Shown here one piece after another: positions 24,715 through 34,505 of a stretch of DNA of 35,292 nucleotides. Position numbers and translations under genes: made by a program. Each line of letters begins with the position of its first letter. The stretch's first letter is position 1. Below the pieces are notes generated by a model, which saw only the letters and a list, made by a program, of their open reading frames with translations, did no database searches and was not told the origin of the DNA. This DNA is from Planctomycetota bacterium (GTDB lineage Bacteria > Planctomycetota > Planctomycetia > Isosphaerales > Isosphaeraceae), in contig JAJYWB010000066.1 in the NCBI GenBank assembly GCA_021791715.1, forward strand, positions 1 to 35,292, written 5' to 3'.

Positions 24715-26033
24715 CAATCAAAGAGTTTATCAATCGTTTTGCCGTCGCGGAACGGGACGATCGGCCGTCCCGCGGCGGAAGCGACCGCGGCGTGGGGATC
24801 GATTCCGAACGCCGAGACGATTGTCGCGGCGAGATCGTCGGGCGAGCACGCGTCGCGGGTCGGCGCCGAGCATCGGTCGTCGGTCGCGCCGTGGACGTAA
24901 CCTCGCCGAAACCCGCCTCCCGCGAGTAGAACGCTCATCGTTCTCGACCAGTGATCGCGCCCCGCCGACGCGTTGACGATCGGAGTTCGACCGAATTCCC
25001 CCAGGCAATAGATCAACGTATCGTCGAGCAATCCTCGCGATTCCAGATCGAGCGCGAGAGCCGAGAGAGCGCGATCGATCGTCGGCAGGAGATTCGTTCG
25101 AAGCGCCTCGAAGTTCGCCGTGTGCGTGTCCCAACCCCCGAATCCGAGCGTTACGAACCGCGCGCCGGCCTCGATCAACCGCCGCGCCGCCAGAGCCCCG
25201 CGGCCGAGTTCGGTCGAACCATAACGTTCAAGTGTAGTTGGACTTTCATTTGATAAATCGATTGCTCGGCGCACTCGATCGGATCTGAGGATATCGATCG
25301 CCCTGCGCTGAAAATCGCTCAAACCCGAACCGATATCGGTCTCGTCGAGCCCCTTCAAGCCGCGATCGAATCGTTTGAGCAACCGCTCGCGATCGCCGAG
25401 CGCGCTCAGCGAAAAATCGGTCGGTAACGAATTTCCTTGCGCTCTCAGCGCATTTCTCAGAGGAGATCCCTCGATCGCGAACGCTCCCGCGGCCGATCCC
25501 AGATAACCCGCGCGATCGATCACTCCATCTTTAAGTTGATTTATAATAATATAAGGAGGTATTCCCGATCGAGGGCCGACGATTCGGGCGGTCAAGGCGC
25601 CGATCGCGGGGTGTTCGATCGCTTGCGACGGTCGATTCCCCGTCGCGATGTAAACCGAGCCGACGTCGTGCGCGGTGATCTCGTGGGTCAACGAACGGAT
25701 CAGGGTGAACCGATCGAGAGTGCGCGCGAGTTGAGGAAGGTGTTCGCAAAGTCGAACTCCCGGAATCGCCGACGCGATCGTGGTGAAATCGCCTCGAATC
25801 GATTCGGGCGCATGGGGCTTGGGATCCCACATGTCGATCGTCGAGGGGCCTCCCGAAAGCCAAATCAAGATCGCCGACCCGCAACTTTGAGCGGGAGCGA
25901 CCGATTCGATCGCCGCGAACCCCTTCGACTTCGCTCGATCGAACGATCCCAACCCGAGCAATCCCGCCGCTCCGATTCTTAAAAAATCGCGCCGAGGAAA
26001 CCGTGAAATATTTGGTATATTTATGTTATCCAT
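24714..26033 (-). CDS. DUF1501 Tat-exported protein
   Basis: This 439-residue protein of the DUF1501 family (PF07394) is related to the sulfatase/alkaline-phosphatase fold and abundant in planctomycetes. RRDFLRIGAAGLLGLG (14-29) is a Tat signal. ILIWLSGGPSTIDMWDPK, FTLIRSLTHEITAHD, GGWDTH and YCLGEFGRTP are the family's conserved blocks and include likely metal-binding residues. It lies 61 bp downstream of the DUF1549/DUF1553 gene, its usual partner, so the two probably form an operon and function together outside the cytoplasm. No biochemical role is established that I know of. Identification of the family is secure. Confidence 0.94.
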   Translation of the reverse strand: MDNINIPNISRFPRRDFLRIGAAGLLGLGSFDRAKSKGFAAIESVAPAQSCGSAILIWLSGGPSTIDMWDPKPHAPESIRGDFTTIASAIPGVRLCEHLPQLARTLDRFTLIRSLTHEITAHDVGSVYIATGNRPSQAIEHPAIGALTARIVGPRSGIPPYIIINQLKDGVIDRAGYLGSAAGAFAIEGSPLRNALRAQGNSLPTDFSLSALGDRERLLKRFDRGLKGLDETDIGSGLSDFQRRAIDILRSDRVRRAIDLSNESPTTLERYGSTELGRGALAARRLIEAGARFVTLGFGGWDTHTANFEALRTNLLPTIDRALSALALDLESRGLLDDTLIYCLGEFGRTPIVNASAGRDHWSRTMSVLLAGGGFRRGYVHGATDDRCSAPTRDACSPDDLAATIVSAFGIDPHAAVASAAGRPIVPFRDGKTIDKLFD

Positions 26034-26094
26034 TGATGATTATCCCGCTTCGATCCGCCTACGGACCCGAAAAGAGTACTAAAATATAACGGAA

Positions 26095-28533
26095 TCAATG
26101 ATTCATGGAGAATTCGCGCGCGTTGAGCAGCGCCCAAAAGATGTCGACGAACGCGGCTCGGCGATCGTTTTTCCGTTCGATCGCTTCGACCGCGGCTTGT
26201 TTTTCGTCGGTCGAGGGGAACCGCGAAAACGTCGCGAGAAAGAGTTCGTCGATCGCTTGATCGTCGCTCGCTCCGGAATCCAACAATTTCGCGAGCCGAC
26301 CCGTTTTGATCCGATCCAAGATCGCGGGCTCGGTCATCAGATAAAGCGTTTGCGCGATCGCGGCCGCGTTCGATCGTTCGCACTCGCACGTCGTTTTCCG
26401 ATCGGGTCGACCGAACGTCCGAAAAGCCCGCGCGATTCCCTCGTTTTTCGGCCGATTCGTCGCGACCTCGATCGCACGCGATCCCGCGGGAGCGTCGCCG
26501 TCGAAATCGAACGCCTTCCCGGTCGCGTCGGCGATCATGTCCAACACCGCTTCCGCGGCGGGCCGGCGCGGAAGCGCGTGCGAAAAATCGTTCCGATCGA
26601 ACCGATTCGAATCGTTTGGAATCGACGAAAGCGAGTACGTCCGCGATGTCAGTATCGTTCGCTCAAGCTTAAGAATATCATAATGATCATTAGAGAACTT
26701 CTTCGCCAAGGCGTCGAGCAGTCGTTCGTTCGAGGGGGGATTCGACGCCGAGAAGCCGTCGACGGGATCGACGAGGCCGACGCCGAAATAATACGCCCAC
26801 ACGCGATTGACGAAATTCCGCGCGAAGAACGGATTCGCGGGATCGACCAACCGATCGCAAAACGCTTGACGGATATCGCGGCGACCTGATAAATCGGGTC
26901 CGCCGAGAGCGCGAGGAGCGAGCCGCGCGTCGGTATCGGGATCGGCGAGCGCCGATTCGCCGTCGTCCGATAAAAAGACCTCGCGGATCGCGGGAGTCGG
27001 CGGCAAAGCCCCGTCGGCGCTTCGCGCTCGAAGCCGTTCAAGCAACCCGCCGAACGCGATATCGGCCTCGATCGATCGACCCGTGCGCACCTGCGCGAAA
27101 ATATTTGCAAACGCTCGATAATCGCGCCTCGTCCAACGATCAAACGGATGCCGATGACATTGCGCGCATGCGATTCGCACTCCCAGAAACGACGACGCGA
27201 TCAGCTCGGCCGCGGGTTCGATCGCGATCGCTCCGTTCGTCGAATTTCTCATCCAGAACAGGTCGAGTTCGGGCTTGGTCGCGAAATCGTTCGGTTCGTT
27301 TCGTCCGAGCGCCGAAACCCGCTTCGTTTCGTCCTCGACCCACTTCTTAACGTCGTCCTCGCCGCGGCTCGTGGCGCATAAAACGCCCCGCGCGATCTGA
27401 TCGTACGGAGTGCCCGCGGCGATCCGATGCCGAAACCAATCGCGCCACACCCTCGCGTATGCTTGGGCGAGATAGGGCCGCACCTCGAGTTTCTCGACGT
27501 CGAGCGCCGTCATATCGCAAAACCGCGACGCCCATAAATCGGCATGCATCGGATGATATAACAACTCGTCGACCTTCGCCGAGCGTTTGTTCGGCGATTC
27601 GTCGGCCAGGAACGCGCGGACGTCTTCGGGCGAGGGGAGCGAGCCGATCGCGTCGATCGAAATTCGCCTAAGGAATTCAGAATCGCTCGCCGGCGCCGAC
27701 GGTTCGATCCTCAGCTTGCGCAGTCTCGCAGCGACCTCGCGGTCGACGATATTCTCAGATTCAAATAACAAGGGATCCGAATTCAAAAAGGATTTTGATC
27801 GCGCGACTCGGCGATCGCGTCGATCGTCGGTCGCGGGGACGATCACGCGCGCCCATGCGAACGCCCCGCGATACGAGACGACGACCGCGCACGATCCCGC
27901 GTCCTTAGCGACGACTCGCCCCGTCGCGTCGATCTCGGCGACCGATTCGTTTTTGACCTGAAAGACGCAAAATCGAGAGACGTCCTCGCGCGATCCGTCC
28001 TCAAATTCGACCGCGACGCGCAGGCGAATCGATTCGCCTGAGCGTTCAAAAACATGTTCGCTCGGACTAATATCAATCTTTTTAACCGTCCCGACTTCCG
28101 GCCTTCGCCTCGCTCCCTGAGCGATCCATGATCGTATCACACGATATTCCCACGAGTTTTTCTCGATACGTCGACCCCCCTCGTGGGGGACGATCGCCGC
28201 GGCTTTGCGCAGGATGAGGCTTCGATCGGGGTCGACGAGATCGACCCTCCTTCCTCCCGAGTCTCGCGTGATCGCGTGGTAATCGCGTTCGGGATCCTGA
28301 CCGAAGAGAGCGAGCTTGAATCCTCCGCGTCCCTGGAACGATCCGTGACAAGCCCCCGTCGAACACCCCAGCCGATTCAAAAGCCCCGCGACGTGCCTCT
28401 CGAAATCGACCCGGTCGATCTCCGTGAATTCGCCGTCCGAGGCGCGCGCCGATCGAGCCGAAACGACCGTCGCGAGGCACGCGACCGAGCAATAAAAGAG
28501 AGCGAATGTTAAGCGGAATCTTGGATTCATCAT
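26095..28533 (-). CDS. DUF1549/DUF1553 cytochrome-like exported protein
   Basis: This 812-residue planctomycete protein has an N-terminal signal peptide (MMNPRFRLTFALFYCSVACL). A haem-binding-like CSTGACH (57-63, C-x4-C-H) sits in a GCxxGACHG context usual for this class. A Big_2/Ig-like stretch covers about 140-240. DUF1549 (about 265-470) contains a second CxxCH in CAQCHRHPFDRW, and DUF1553 (about 560-790) begins near FARNFVNRVWAYYFG. It is transcribed just ahead of a DUF1501 protein, the standard arrangement. The pair is thought to act in the periplasm-like compartment on polymeric substrates, but the role is not settled. ATG at 28533; the second Met is one codon later. Confidence 0.93.
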   Translation of the reverse strand: MMNPRFRLTFALFYCSVACLATVVSARSARASDGEFTEIDRVDFERHVAGLLNRLGCSTGACHGSFQGRGGFKLALFGQDPERDYHAITRDSGGRRVDLVDPDRSLILRKAAAIVPHEGGRRIEKNSWEYRVIRSWIAQGARRRPEVGTVKKIDISPSEHVFERSGESIRLRVAVEFEDGSREDVSRFCVFQVKNESVAEIDATGRVVAKDAGSCAVVVSYRGAFAWARVIVPATDDRRDRRVARSKSFLNSDPLLFESENIVDREVAARLRKLRIEPSAPASDSEFLRRISIDAIGSLPSPEDVRAFLADESPNKRSAKVDELLYHPMHADLWASRFCDMTALDVEKLEVRPYLAQAYARVWRDWFRHRIAAGTPYDQIARGVLCATSRGEDDVKKWVEDETKRVSALGRNEPNDFATKPELDLFWMRNSTNGAIAIEPAAELIASSFLGVRIACAQCHRHPFDRWTRRDYRAFANIFAQVRTGRSIEADIAFGGLLERLRARSADGALPPTPAIREVFLSDDGESALADPDTDARLAPRALGGPDLSGRRDIRQAFCDRLVDPANPFFARNFVNRVWAYYFGVGLVDPVDGFSASNPPSNERLLDALAKKFSNDHYDILKLERTILTSRTYSLSSIPNDSNRFDRNDFSHALPRRPAAEAVLDMIADATGKAFDFDGDAPAGSRAIEVATNRPKNEGIARAFRTFGRPDRKTTCECERSNAAAIAQTLYLMTEPAILDRIKTGRLAKLLDSGASDDQAIDELFLATFSRFPSTDEKQAAVEAIERKNDRRAAFVDIFWALLNAREFSMNH

Positions 28534-28575
28534 AAAAAAACTTGATCGGAGTCGATGACGAGAGAAACGCTCCGC

Positions 28576-30309
28576 TTACGGACGTTTTTTCTTCTCGAGA
28601 ACGAATTCGATCTCGCGTTTTTCCCCCGCCTTGAGGTTCACGGTTTGGGACGCGGGTTCGTAATCTTGGGCCGAAGCCTTTAAGACGAGGTCGGTATCTT
28701 CAAAAATCCTAAACCGAGACCGATATCTTCCGGCGCCGATTTTTTCGAACCCGTCGAGATGATACCCGGACTTAATCGGAATATCGAATTGTGTGGGAAT
28801 TTTTGATTGAACCGAATATTCGGCGAAGAGATCCAAACTCTTGGGTACGAGATCGTCGACGGTCCTCACTTTCACGATCAAATCGGGAGCGGGAGAGACG
28901 ACGATATCGAGATCGCGAACGTCTTTATCGAGCGTTCCCAATTCGATATTGGGTAAAGATAGATATCTATAAGCCTTTTGTCCATCGGTCCGATATTTAA
29001 TATTGCTATGCATATTATAAAGTATCATCAAAGAAGCGTTTTGGATTCCGTGGGGAATGCGAACCTTGAACGACCCGTCGGGGAAAACGCCGGGATGAGC
29101 GTTCCAGATCGATCCTGAAAGATTTCCGAAAATCGAAACATTGAGGCGGTTCGAATTATCGCCGGATTTGTCGGGGAAAGTGAACTTTCCTGAAACGACG
29201 ACGCTTGGAACGGGTCGGATCGTTACGCGATGTTCGGTTTCGTCGCGGCGAACGATCGTCTTGAGCGGGACATAAGCCGCCGGCAATTGTGCGACGACTG
29301 TACTAGGAACCACGGTGGTATTCGGCGCCACGGCTAAATAATAGACCCCCGCGGCGATCGGGAGCGAAGTGAACGATCCTTGTCGGTCGGTGACGACGAC
29401 GTCTTCTTGAAAGGATATAAAGTCTTCGTCAGGGGAATGAGACGGATGGACGAGGACGCCCGCGACGGGTTTACCTTCGTCGTCGACGACCGTACCGACG
29501 ATCCTCACGCCCCGTTCGAGATGAAAAACGCCGAGGTCGCCGCGACGATCGTCCCGGAACGTTCGGGAGAACGGAGCGAATCGATTCGGATGAGATTGAA
29601 TCGTCAGATCGCCTGATTTTGGAATCAGGAGATGAAAATAACCGTCCAAATCGGACCATGTCGTGAAATCGGTTCTGCTGAAGTCCCTGTTTTCGTTCGC
29701 GTCGGCGTGGTTTAAACGGCATTCGACCTTGATCGGACCGGGCGACGAGTCGTTCTCTCCTAAAAATCGGCCCGAAATCTCGGCGCCTTTTTCAAGAACG
29801 ATCCTCTCGGTACGATCGGCGATCGCATTCTCAAACGTTTGGTCTTTAAGCGTCGACTCATAAACAGATTTGTATGTATTTAAGTAATTGCGTTTGCCGA
29901 CGGATATCACCACGCTCTTATCGGTCGCTGTCCGAGCATATGAAACGAGCGTGTGGAATCGTCCCCGTTCGTCCGAGACGGCGCGTGCGGACGCAACGGT
30001 ATTTCGATCGCCTTCTTTGAACAGAAATTGCATCGTGACGACCGCGTTTGGGATCGCCTCGTCGGTTTCGCGATCGACGATGCGTCCGCGAATGTCGTGA
30101 TCCGACTTTTGCGATTCGCGTTCGCCGCGATCCGCTTGAAGAGACTTGTCGCCTGCGTCTTTGCCGGATTTTTTCGGTGGGTCGTTCGACGGGATCGGAT
30201 TGGCGAGCGCGGTCGTCGCGATACCGAAGGGAATCGCGAACAAAGCCGAGACGACCGCTGATATCGCGAGAAATCGGAGGAAGTTGCGACGAAATCGACG
30301 AATACGCAT
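28576..30309 (-). CDS. Secreted carboxypeptidase-regulatory-like protein, copy 1
   Basis: This 577-residue protein has a basic N-terminus (MRIRRFRR), a hydrophobic segment (FLAISAVVSALFAIPFGIA) and ALA-NP, a likely signal peptide cleavage site. It then carries several Ig-like repeats of the CarboxypepD_reg type (PF13620/PF13715), starting DIRGRIVDRETDEAIPNAVV. A second is recognisable around GVRIVGTVVDDEGKPVAGVL, and the C-terminal block is YEPASQTVNLKAGEKREIEFV. No enzymatic domain is seen, so it is probably structural or adhesive. ATG at 30309 follows GAGG; an ATG at 30375 also has GGAGA upstream, so 22 extra residues are possible. It is one of three intact tandem paralogues with a common leader and C-terminus. 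Confidence 0.8.
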   Translation of the reverse strand: MRIRRFRRNFLRFLAISAVVSALFAIPFGIATTALANPIPSNDPPKKSGKDAGDKSLQADRGERESQKSDHDIRGRIVDRETDEAIPNAVVTMQFLFKEGDRNTVASARAVSDERGRFHTLVSYARTATDKSVVISVGKRNYLNTYKSVYESTLKDQTFENAIADRTERIVLEKGAEISGRFLGENDSSPGPIKVECRLNHADANENRDFSRTDFTTWSDLDGYFHLLIPKSGDLTIQSHPNRFAPFSRTFRDDRRGDLGVFHLERGVRIVGTVVDDEGKPVAGVLVHPSHSPDEDFISFQEDVVVTDRQGSFTSLPIAAGVYYLAVAPNTTVVPSTVVAQLPAAYVPLKTIVRRDETEHRVTIRPVPSVVVSGKFTFPDKSGDNSNRLNVSIFGNLSGSIWNAHPGVFPDGSFKVRIPHGIQNASLMILYNMHSNIKYRTDGQKAYRYLSLPNIELGTLDKDVRDLDIVVSPAPDLIVKVRTVDDLVPKSLDLFAEYSVQSKIPTQFDIPIKSGYHLDGFEKIGAGRYRSRFRIFEDTDLVLKASAQDYEPASQTVNLKAGEKREIEFVLEKKKRP

Positions 30310-30558
30310 GATAAACCTCGACCGGGTGAGAATCGTGGTCGTCGGAGCGTGAAATCGAGGCGCGAAAAAACGCATGTTACAATCTCCGCGACCCTCCGAG
30401 CAATTTCATTCTCATGCTTCGTTGGGGAAATCTCCGGTTCATCCTTGGATACTGAAAAGCGGATCGTTCTAAGGCTTGATCTTTTTCTTGAGCACAAACT
30501 CGAGTACGCGCCTTTCCCCCTCGTCGAGGATCACGGTTTGGGAGGCGGGTTCGTAGCC
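30203..30558 (-). repeat. Duplicated segment spanning a gene boundary, copy 1
   Basis: This segment is nearly identical to 32063-32419, with few mismatches and one 1-bp length difference. Each copy covers the last 30 or so codons of the upstream paralogue, the intergenic gap and the signal-peptide region of the downstream paralogue. Similarity drops sharply outside. Confidence 0.85.
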
Positions 30559-32169
30559 CTCGGCTTCGACGGAGATCGTTTGATTTCTTCCTGGAAGGAG
30601 ATAGACCGAATCGACCGATCCGTCGTCACGCAAGGTTATTGGAAACACGATATCTTCTCTCGATGGAGCTTCTTGGTTTTTGACATAAGACCCATGAAGT
30701 CTAATGTCGTTAATTGAGCGTAATTTCTCGTCGATCACTTTCACAATCAACCTGGGCCAAACGATTCTCGCGATTTCCAGTCGGTCGACGTCGTGATCGA
30801 GAGTTCCGAGATCGACCGAATATAAAGCGTACCGATAATCCTTTTGATTCGAAAAGCGATATTTCAACCCATGATGGGGAGCGACGTCGGTATGAAAATA
30901 AGCGTTCATCAAGCCGTGGGGGACGCGAACTTGAACGATACGATCGGTCGCTTGTTTCCATTGAACTCCCCATCCTTGACCTTCGATTTCACCCGAGATA
31001 TTGAAATTCGTTGCATATCCGTATTCTCGGAATCCGCATGCGTCGATTTCTTGAACACGGATGAAAGCGTCGTTTTCAGGGATAATATTTAACCGCAAAC
31101 GTTTATCGCTGTTCTTTAGCCGGATCGTCCGATTTTTATAAACGCATCCACAATCCATATAGAAATCTTTTAAAAGAATTGTGTTAGTCTGAATAACCAT
31201 GAAGTATAATTCGCCGTGATCGGGCGCTCGGAATAGGATTTTTCCATTCATATCAGTGTGCATTCTGAAATAAGGGGAAATATTATAATCATATTCTTTG
31301 AAAACGCGTCGGGCGTCGTCTTCGTTTTCGGCTTCAACGCTCGCCTGAACGTCGATAAACGGCGCGGGATCGCCCTTCTTATCGTACACGTACGCCGAGA
31401 CTTCGATTCCCTCGACCACGTTCAAATCGCCGAGATCGCCCCTTCGATTTTCGGAAAATTCACGATAAGTTTCGGCGAAGTCATTTGAAGACGTTACGAG
31501 AAGAAACTTACTCTTGGCCGCGGCGAACGCCTGAAATCGTCCTTCCTTGTCGGTTTTTGTGCGATACCGATACTCGTCTTTGAGTTCGTTATTCGGCGAA
31601 TAGACGACGACGTCGACTCCCGACGCCGATTCGCCGTCGGGCTTGATTAAACGTCCGCGAATTGCACGCGATCGCCGAATCACGATTCTTTCCAACTCCT
31701 TTGAAATTATTGAAATATCATTATCTGTATTAAAATCAAATGTAGGAAGATAAAGAATTCTCCGTAAATGATCGGCGGAACCGACGTCGATGGAGAATTC
31801 ATCGAATTTCGAGTCGTCGTCGATTGGAACGACGAATTGAAACGATCCGTCCGATCTCGTCTCGACCGTATGGGAAAATACGCGTGGAATAATCGAATCT
31901 TCATACTTAACGAAGACGCGAATCGACGCTCCCTCCACCGGCGAACCCGTCGCGTCGTCGACCACGCGTCCTTGGAATTCTTGGTTGCACTTGGGTAAGT
32001 AGTATTTTGGGGTCGATCGATTCGCTTGGTATTTTGATTCGATAATCGAAGGAATCCGATCGGCGAGCGCGATCGTCGCGATACCGAAGGGAATCGCGAA
32101 CAAAGCCGAGACGACCGCGGATACCGCGAGAAATCGGTGGACCTTGCGACGAAATCGACGAATACGCAT
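30469..32169 (-). CDS. Secreted carboxypeptidase-regulatory-like protein, copy 2
   Basis: This 566-residue paralogue of copies 1 and 3 has the signal peptide of copy 1 almost unchanged (MRIRRFRR, then FLAVSAVVSALFAIPFGIA). CarboxypepD_reg-like Ig units start at EFQGRVVDDATGSPVEGAS and AIRGRLIKPDGESASGVDV. A shared RRGDLGDLNVVEG block and the C-terminal GYEPASQTVILDEGERR complete the common features. The middle is strongly diverged from its neighbours. ATG at 32169 is the same start as in copy 1; ATG at 32235 is the longer alternative. It is probably exported and non-enzymatic. Confidence 0.8.
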   Translation of the reverse strand: MRIRRFRRKVHRFLAVSAVVSALFAIPFGIATIALADRIPSIIESKYQANRSTPKYYLPKCNQEFQGRVVDDATGSPVEGASIRVFVKYEDSIIPRVFSHTVETRSDGSFQFVVPIDDDSKFDEFSIDVGSADHLRRILYLPTFDFNTDNDISIISKELERIVIRRSRAIRGRLIKPDGESASGVDVVVYSPNNELKDEYRYRTKTDKEGRFQAFAAAKSKFLLVTSSNDFAETYREFSENRRGDLGDLNVVEGIEVSAYVYDKKGDPAPFIDVQASVEAENEDDARRVFKEYDYNISPYFRMHTDMNGKILFRAPDHGELYFMVIQTNTILLKDFYMDCGCVYKNRTIRLKNSDKRLRLNIIPENDAFIRVQEIDACGFREYGYATNFNISGEIEGQGWGVQWKQATDRIVQVRVPHGLMNAYFHTDVAPHHGLKYRFSNQKDYRYALYSVDLGTLDHDVDRLEIARIVWPRLIVKVIDEKLRSINDIRLHGSYVKNQEAPSREDIVFPITLRDDGSVDSVYLLPGRNQTISVEAEGYEPASQTVILDEGERRVLEFVLKKKIKP

Positions 32170-32419
32170 AATTAACCTCGATCGGGTGAGAATCGTGGTC
32201 GTCGGAGCGTGAAATCGAGGCGCGAAAAAACGCATGTTACAATCTCCGCGACCCTCCGAGCAATTTCATTCTCAAGCTTTGTTGAGGAAATCTCCTGGAC
32301 CTCCTTGGATACCGACAAGCGGGTCGTTCTCACGGCTTGATCTTTTTCTTGAGCACAAACTCGAGTACGCGCCTTTCCCCCTCCTTGAGGTTCACGGTTT
32401 GGGAGGCGGGTTCGTAGCC
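32063..32419 (-). repeat. Duplicated segment spanning a gene boundary, copy 2
   Basis: This is the partner of 30203-30558. It spans the start of paralogue 2, the gap and the last codons of paralogue 3. The pattern fits unequal crossing-over or gene conversion between tandem copies. Confidence 0.85.
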
Positions 32420-34033
32420 ATGGGCCGAAGCCGTGACGATCACGTCGCAGTTCGGAATAATGGATACGTCATCGAATCCAGTATCCTTCGTTTTCTGAAA
32501 CTTGGTTGAAAACGATTCATCGTCGAGGAGTTTTACGAATCGGCGATCGTTTGTTTCCGAAGAGGCGTAATCGACTCGGATGTCGACCGGCTGGCTCGAT
32601 CCGTCGGTTTTGACGAGAGCAGAAAGCAATGGATAATCATAAAAAACAATGTCGATCATCCTTAGATCGTGATCGATCGTCGCCAGGTCGATGCTATGAA
32701 GCGCGTACGAATAATCCTGATCGCCTTCGAGTTTGTATTTCACGCCTCCATTTAAAAAAATCGGGGTTTGAATCTTGGCGTTTTCCAAACCGTGCGGAAT
32801 GTGGATCTTCCGCGGTCGATTTCGACTCAAGGTGAAATCGAATACCCACCGTGTTTTTTGGACCTCGCCGAAAACCGAAAAATCGAAAGGTTCAAACGAG
32901 TCGTATTTTGCACGCTGATCGATCAATCGAACCTCGACGGTGACGTCGGGTACGGGACGAATCTCGACGCGAGCTTGCTTCATAGCCGATTTGAGCCGGA
33001 TCGATTTTTTCACATAAACGTCGACCGGATCGACGAATCGTTTTTCCCAATCCGAATCGGTTCGCCGCTTGATATCGATCGTGAATTCCCCAAGAGAAAA
33101 AGGACGGAACGCGAATTCGCCGCGCTCATTCGTCGTCGTTACGTCTTGACCCGCCGAATAATATCCGACACTTTGGTAAATATCGATCCGAGACTCTGTT
33201 TCAGGATAATCAAGCGAGCCTTCGAGACGAGCCAAAACGACGGGCCGACCCGCCTTATCGAGGATCCTCCCCGATACGATCACCGCCTCGTCGAGCCTGA
33301 ACGTTCCCAGATCGCCTCGGTTTCCGTTCTTGATCACCCAGGCCGTCTCGGGATATCGATTCGACTCGGACGCGACGACGATCGGTCCCGTCGCGGCGAC
33401 CTCGGCGCGGAAACGACCCTTCGAATCGGTTCGGATTTTAGAAAAATGTGTAAAATCATCATCTCTAGGTCGAAAGCCGTCGAATTTATTATTCTTTGTG
33501 GAATACACGACGATCTCCAAATCGCCCGCCGTGAGACCTTCGTGATCGACGATCACTCCCGCGATCTCCCGAGAGGGTCGAATCGCGATCTTGGAAAGAT
33601 TCTCGTCGATAAAGCGATCGAGCGCGACGACTCCGACCAAAACATTGCTCATATACTCATGATAACGCATATAGCCTTTATGGTGAATCTTCACGTCGAT
33701 CGTCGCTTGTTGTAAGGGTCCGTCGTAATAGAATAAACAATGAAAGGTTCCATCGGGTTTCGTGATCGCTTTCGCGTCTTGGGACGTCCATTCGGCGTCG
33801 ATCATGATTCGCAAAACGATCGCGACTTCGACCCCCGCGACCGGCTTGCCTGTATCCTTATCGATCACCATACCCTGATGCGTGTGCTCGACACGGAACG
33901 GAACGCGTTTGGTTTCGACCGACTCGGCTCGGCGGGCGCTTTCGCTTGATTGTGAAATCGCCGCGAGGATCGCCAGAATCATGAAAAGCCGTTTCGTCTC
34001 GACCTTTCCCAACCGTGTCGATGCGTTCGTCAT
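32330..34033 (-). CDS. Secreted carboxypeptidase-regulatory-like protein, copy 3
   Basis: This 567-residue protein has a different signal peptide (MTNASTRLGKVETKR, then LFMILAILAAISQSSES) from copies 1 and 2. Its Ig-like units are related: HQGMVIDKDTGKPVAGVEV, IAGVIVDHEGLTAGDLEI, the shared NRGDLGTFRLDEA and VSGRILDKAGRPVVLARL. The C-terminus (GYEPASQTVNLKEGERR) is almost identical to copy 2. ATG at 34033 follows GGAGG seven bases upstream, a strong site. It overlaps the stop codon of the broken copy upstream in an ATGA arrangement, so coupling was possible before that gene decayed. No catalytic residues are seen. Confidence 0.82.
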   Translation of the reverse strand: MTNASTRLGKVETKRLFMILAILAAISQSSESARRAESVETKRVPFRVEHTHQGMVIDKDTGKPVAGVEVAIVLRIMIDAEWTSQDAKAITKPDGTFHCLFYYDGPLQQATIDVKIHHKGYMRYHEYMSNVLVGVVALDRFIDENLSKIAIRPSREIAGVIVDHEGLTAGDLEIVVYSTKNNKFDGFRPRDDDFTHFSKIRTDSKGRFRAEVAATGPIVVASESNRYPETAWVIKNGNRGDLGTFRLDEAVIVSGRILDKAGRPVVLARLEGSLDYPETESRIDIYQSVGYYSAGQDVTTTNERGEFAFRPFSLGEFTIDIKRRTDSDWEKRFVDPVDVYVKKSIRLKSAMKQARVEIRPVPDVTVEVRLIDQRAKYDSFEPFDFSVFGEVQKTRWVFDFTLSRNRPRKIHIPHGLENAKIQTPIFLNGGVKYKLEGDQDYSYALHSIDLATIDHDLRMIDIVFYDYPLLSALVKTDGSSQPVDIRVDYASSETNDRRFVKLLDDESFSTKFQKTKDTGFDDVSIIPNCDVIVTASAHGYEPASQTVNLKEGERRVLEFVLKKKIKP

Positions 34034-34505
34034 TGTTGAACCTCCGTGAGTCGATTTAATAAATCCTCAATCAAACCAGGAAAATCGGTATCGTTCTTCC
34101 AGTGATTCTCAACATACTCGCGATATGAAATAAAATCGGGATGTTCAACGGATATGTCAATGGATGAAAGTGGATCTTCATGATAATTCTTGATCGTGAG
34201 ATCGAATCGACCGCGTTCGTCGGTCGCGTCTCGCGTCGGTTTTTTTCTAAAGCGATCTCGAAACGGTCGATTGTTCGATGGATCGTCGATGTTGTTGAAC
34301 TCGATTTCGATTTGTGCTCCGCCGACGGGTCGAGACGACTTGGAATCGACGACTTGAGCGTGCAATACCCAATCGCGATGATCCTCGCGACGATCGAGTC
34401 GTCGGATGCGGATGCGAATGAAGCGTTGAATCCCACGAGTATCGCGATGAGGATCGAGCGACCAAGAACGCGGGTCAAACTTGAGCCGGGTTGTAGTAAC
34501 GACAT
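34030..34505 (-). pseudogene. Frameshifted, truncated fourth paralogue
   Basis: An ATG at 34505 (GAGG upstream) opens a frame with a clear signal peptide, RSILIAILVGFNASFASA, ending near SDDS. A neighbouring frame then carries the expected Ig-like start WVLHAQVVDSKSSRPVGGAQI and continues to DFISYREYVENH and LIEDLL, alignable with HQGMVIDKDTGKPVAG and YMRYHEYMSN of copy 3. The switch between frames lies around 34375-34400 and needs one base gained or lost. The second frame stops at 34030, about where copy 3 has its first 130 residues, so the rest is missing. A base-calling error could explain the frameshift but not the truncation. Confidence 0.65.

Noticed and set aside
26095..28533. Unusual C-x4-C-H haem-like motif in the DUF1549/DUF1553 protein.
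   Set aside because: The GCxxGACHG context is the normal form in this class of planctomycete proteins, so it is not a novelty.
28576..34033. RGD tripeptide in all three intact carboxypeptidase-regulatory-like proteins (RRGDLG or NRGDLG).
   Set aside because: It is part of a conserved block shared by paralogues; a host-integrin role has no other support in this organism type.
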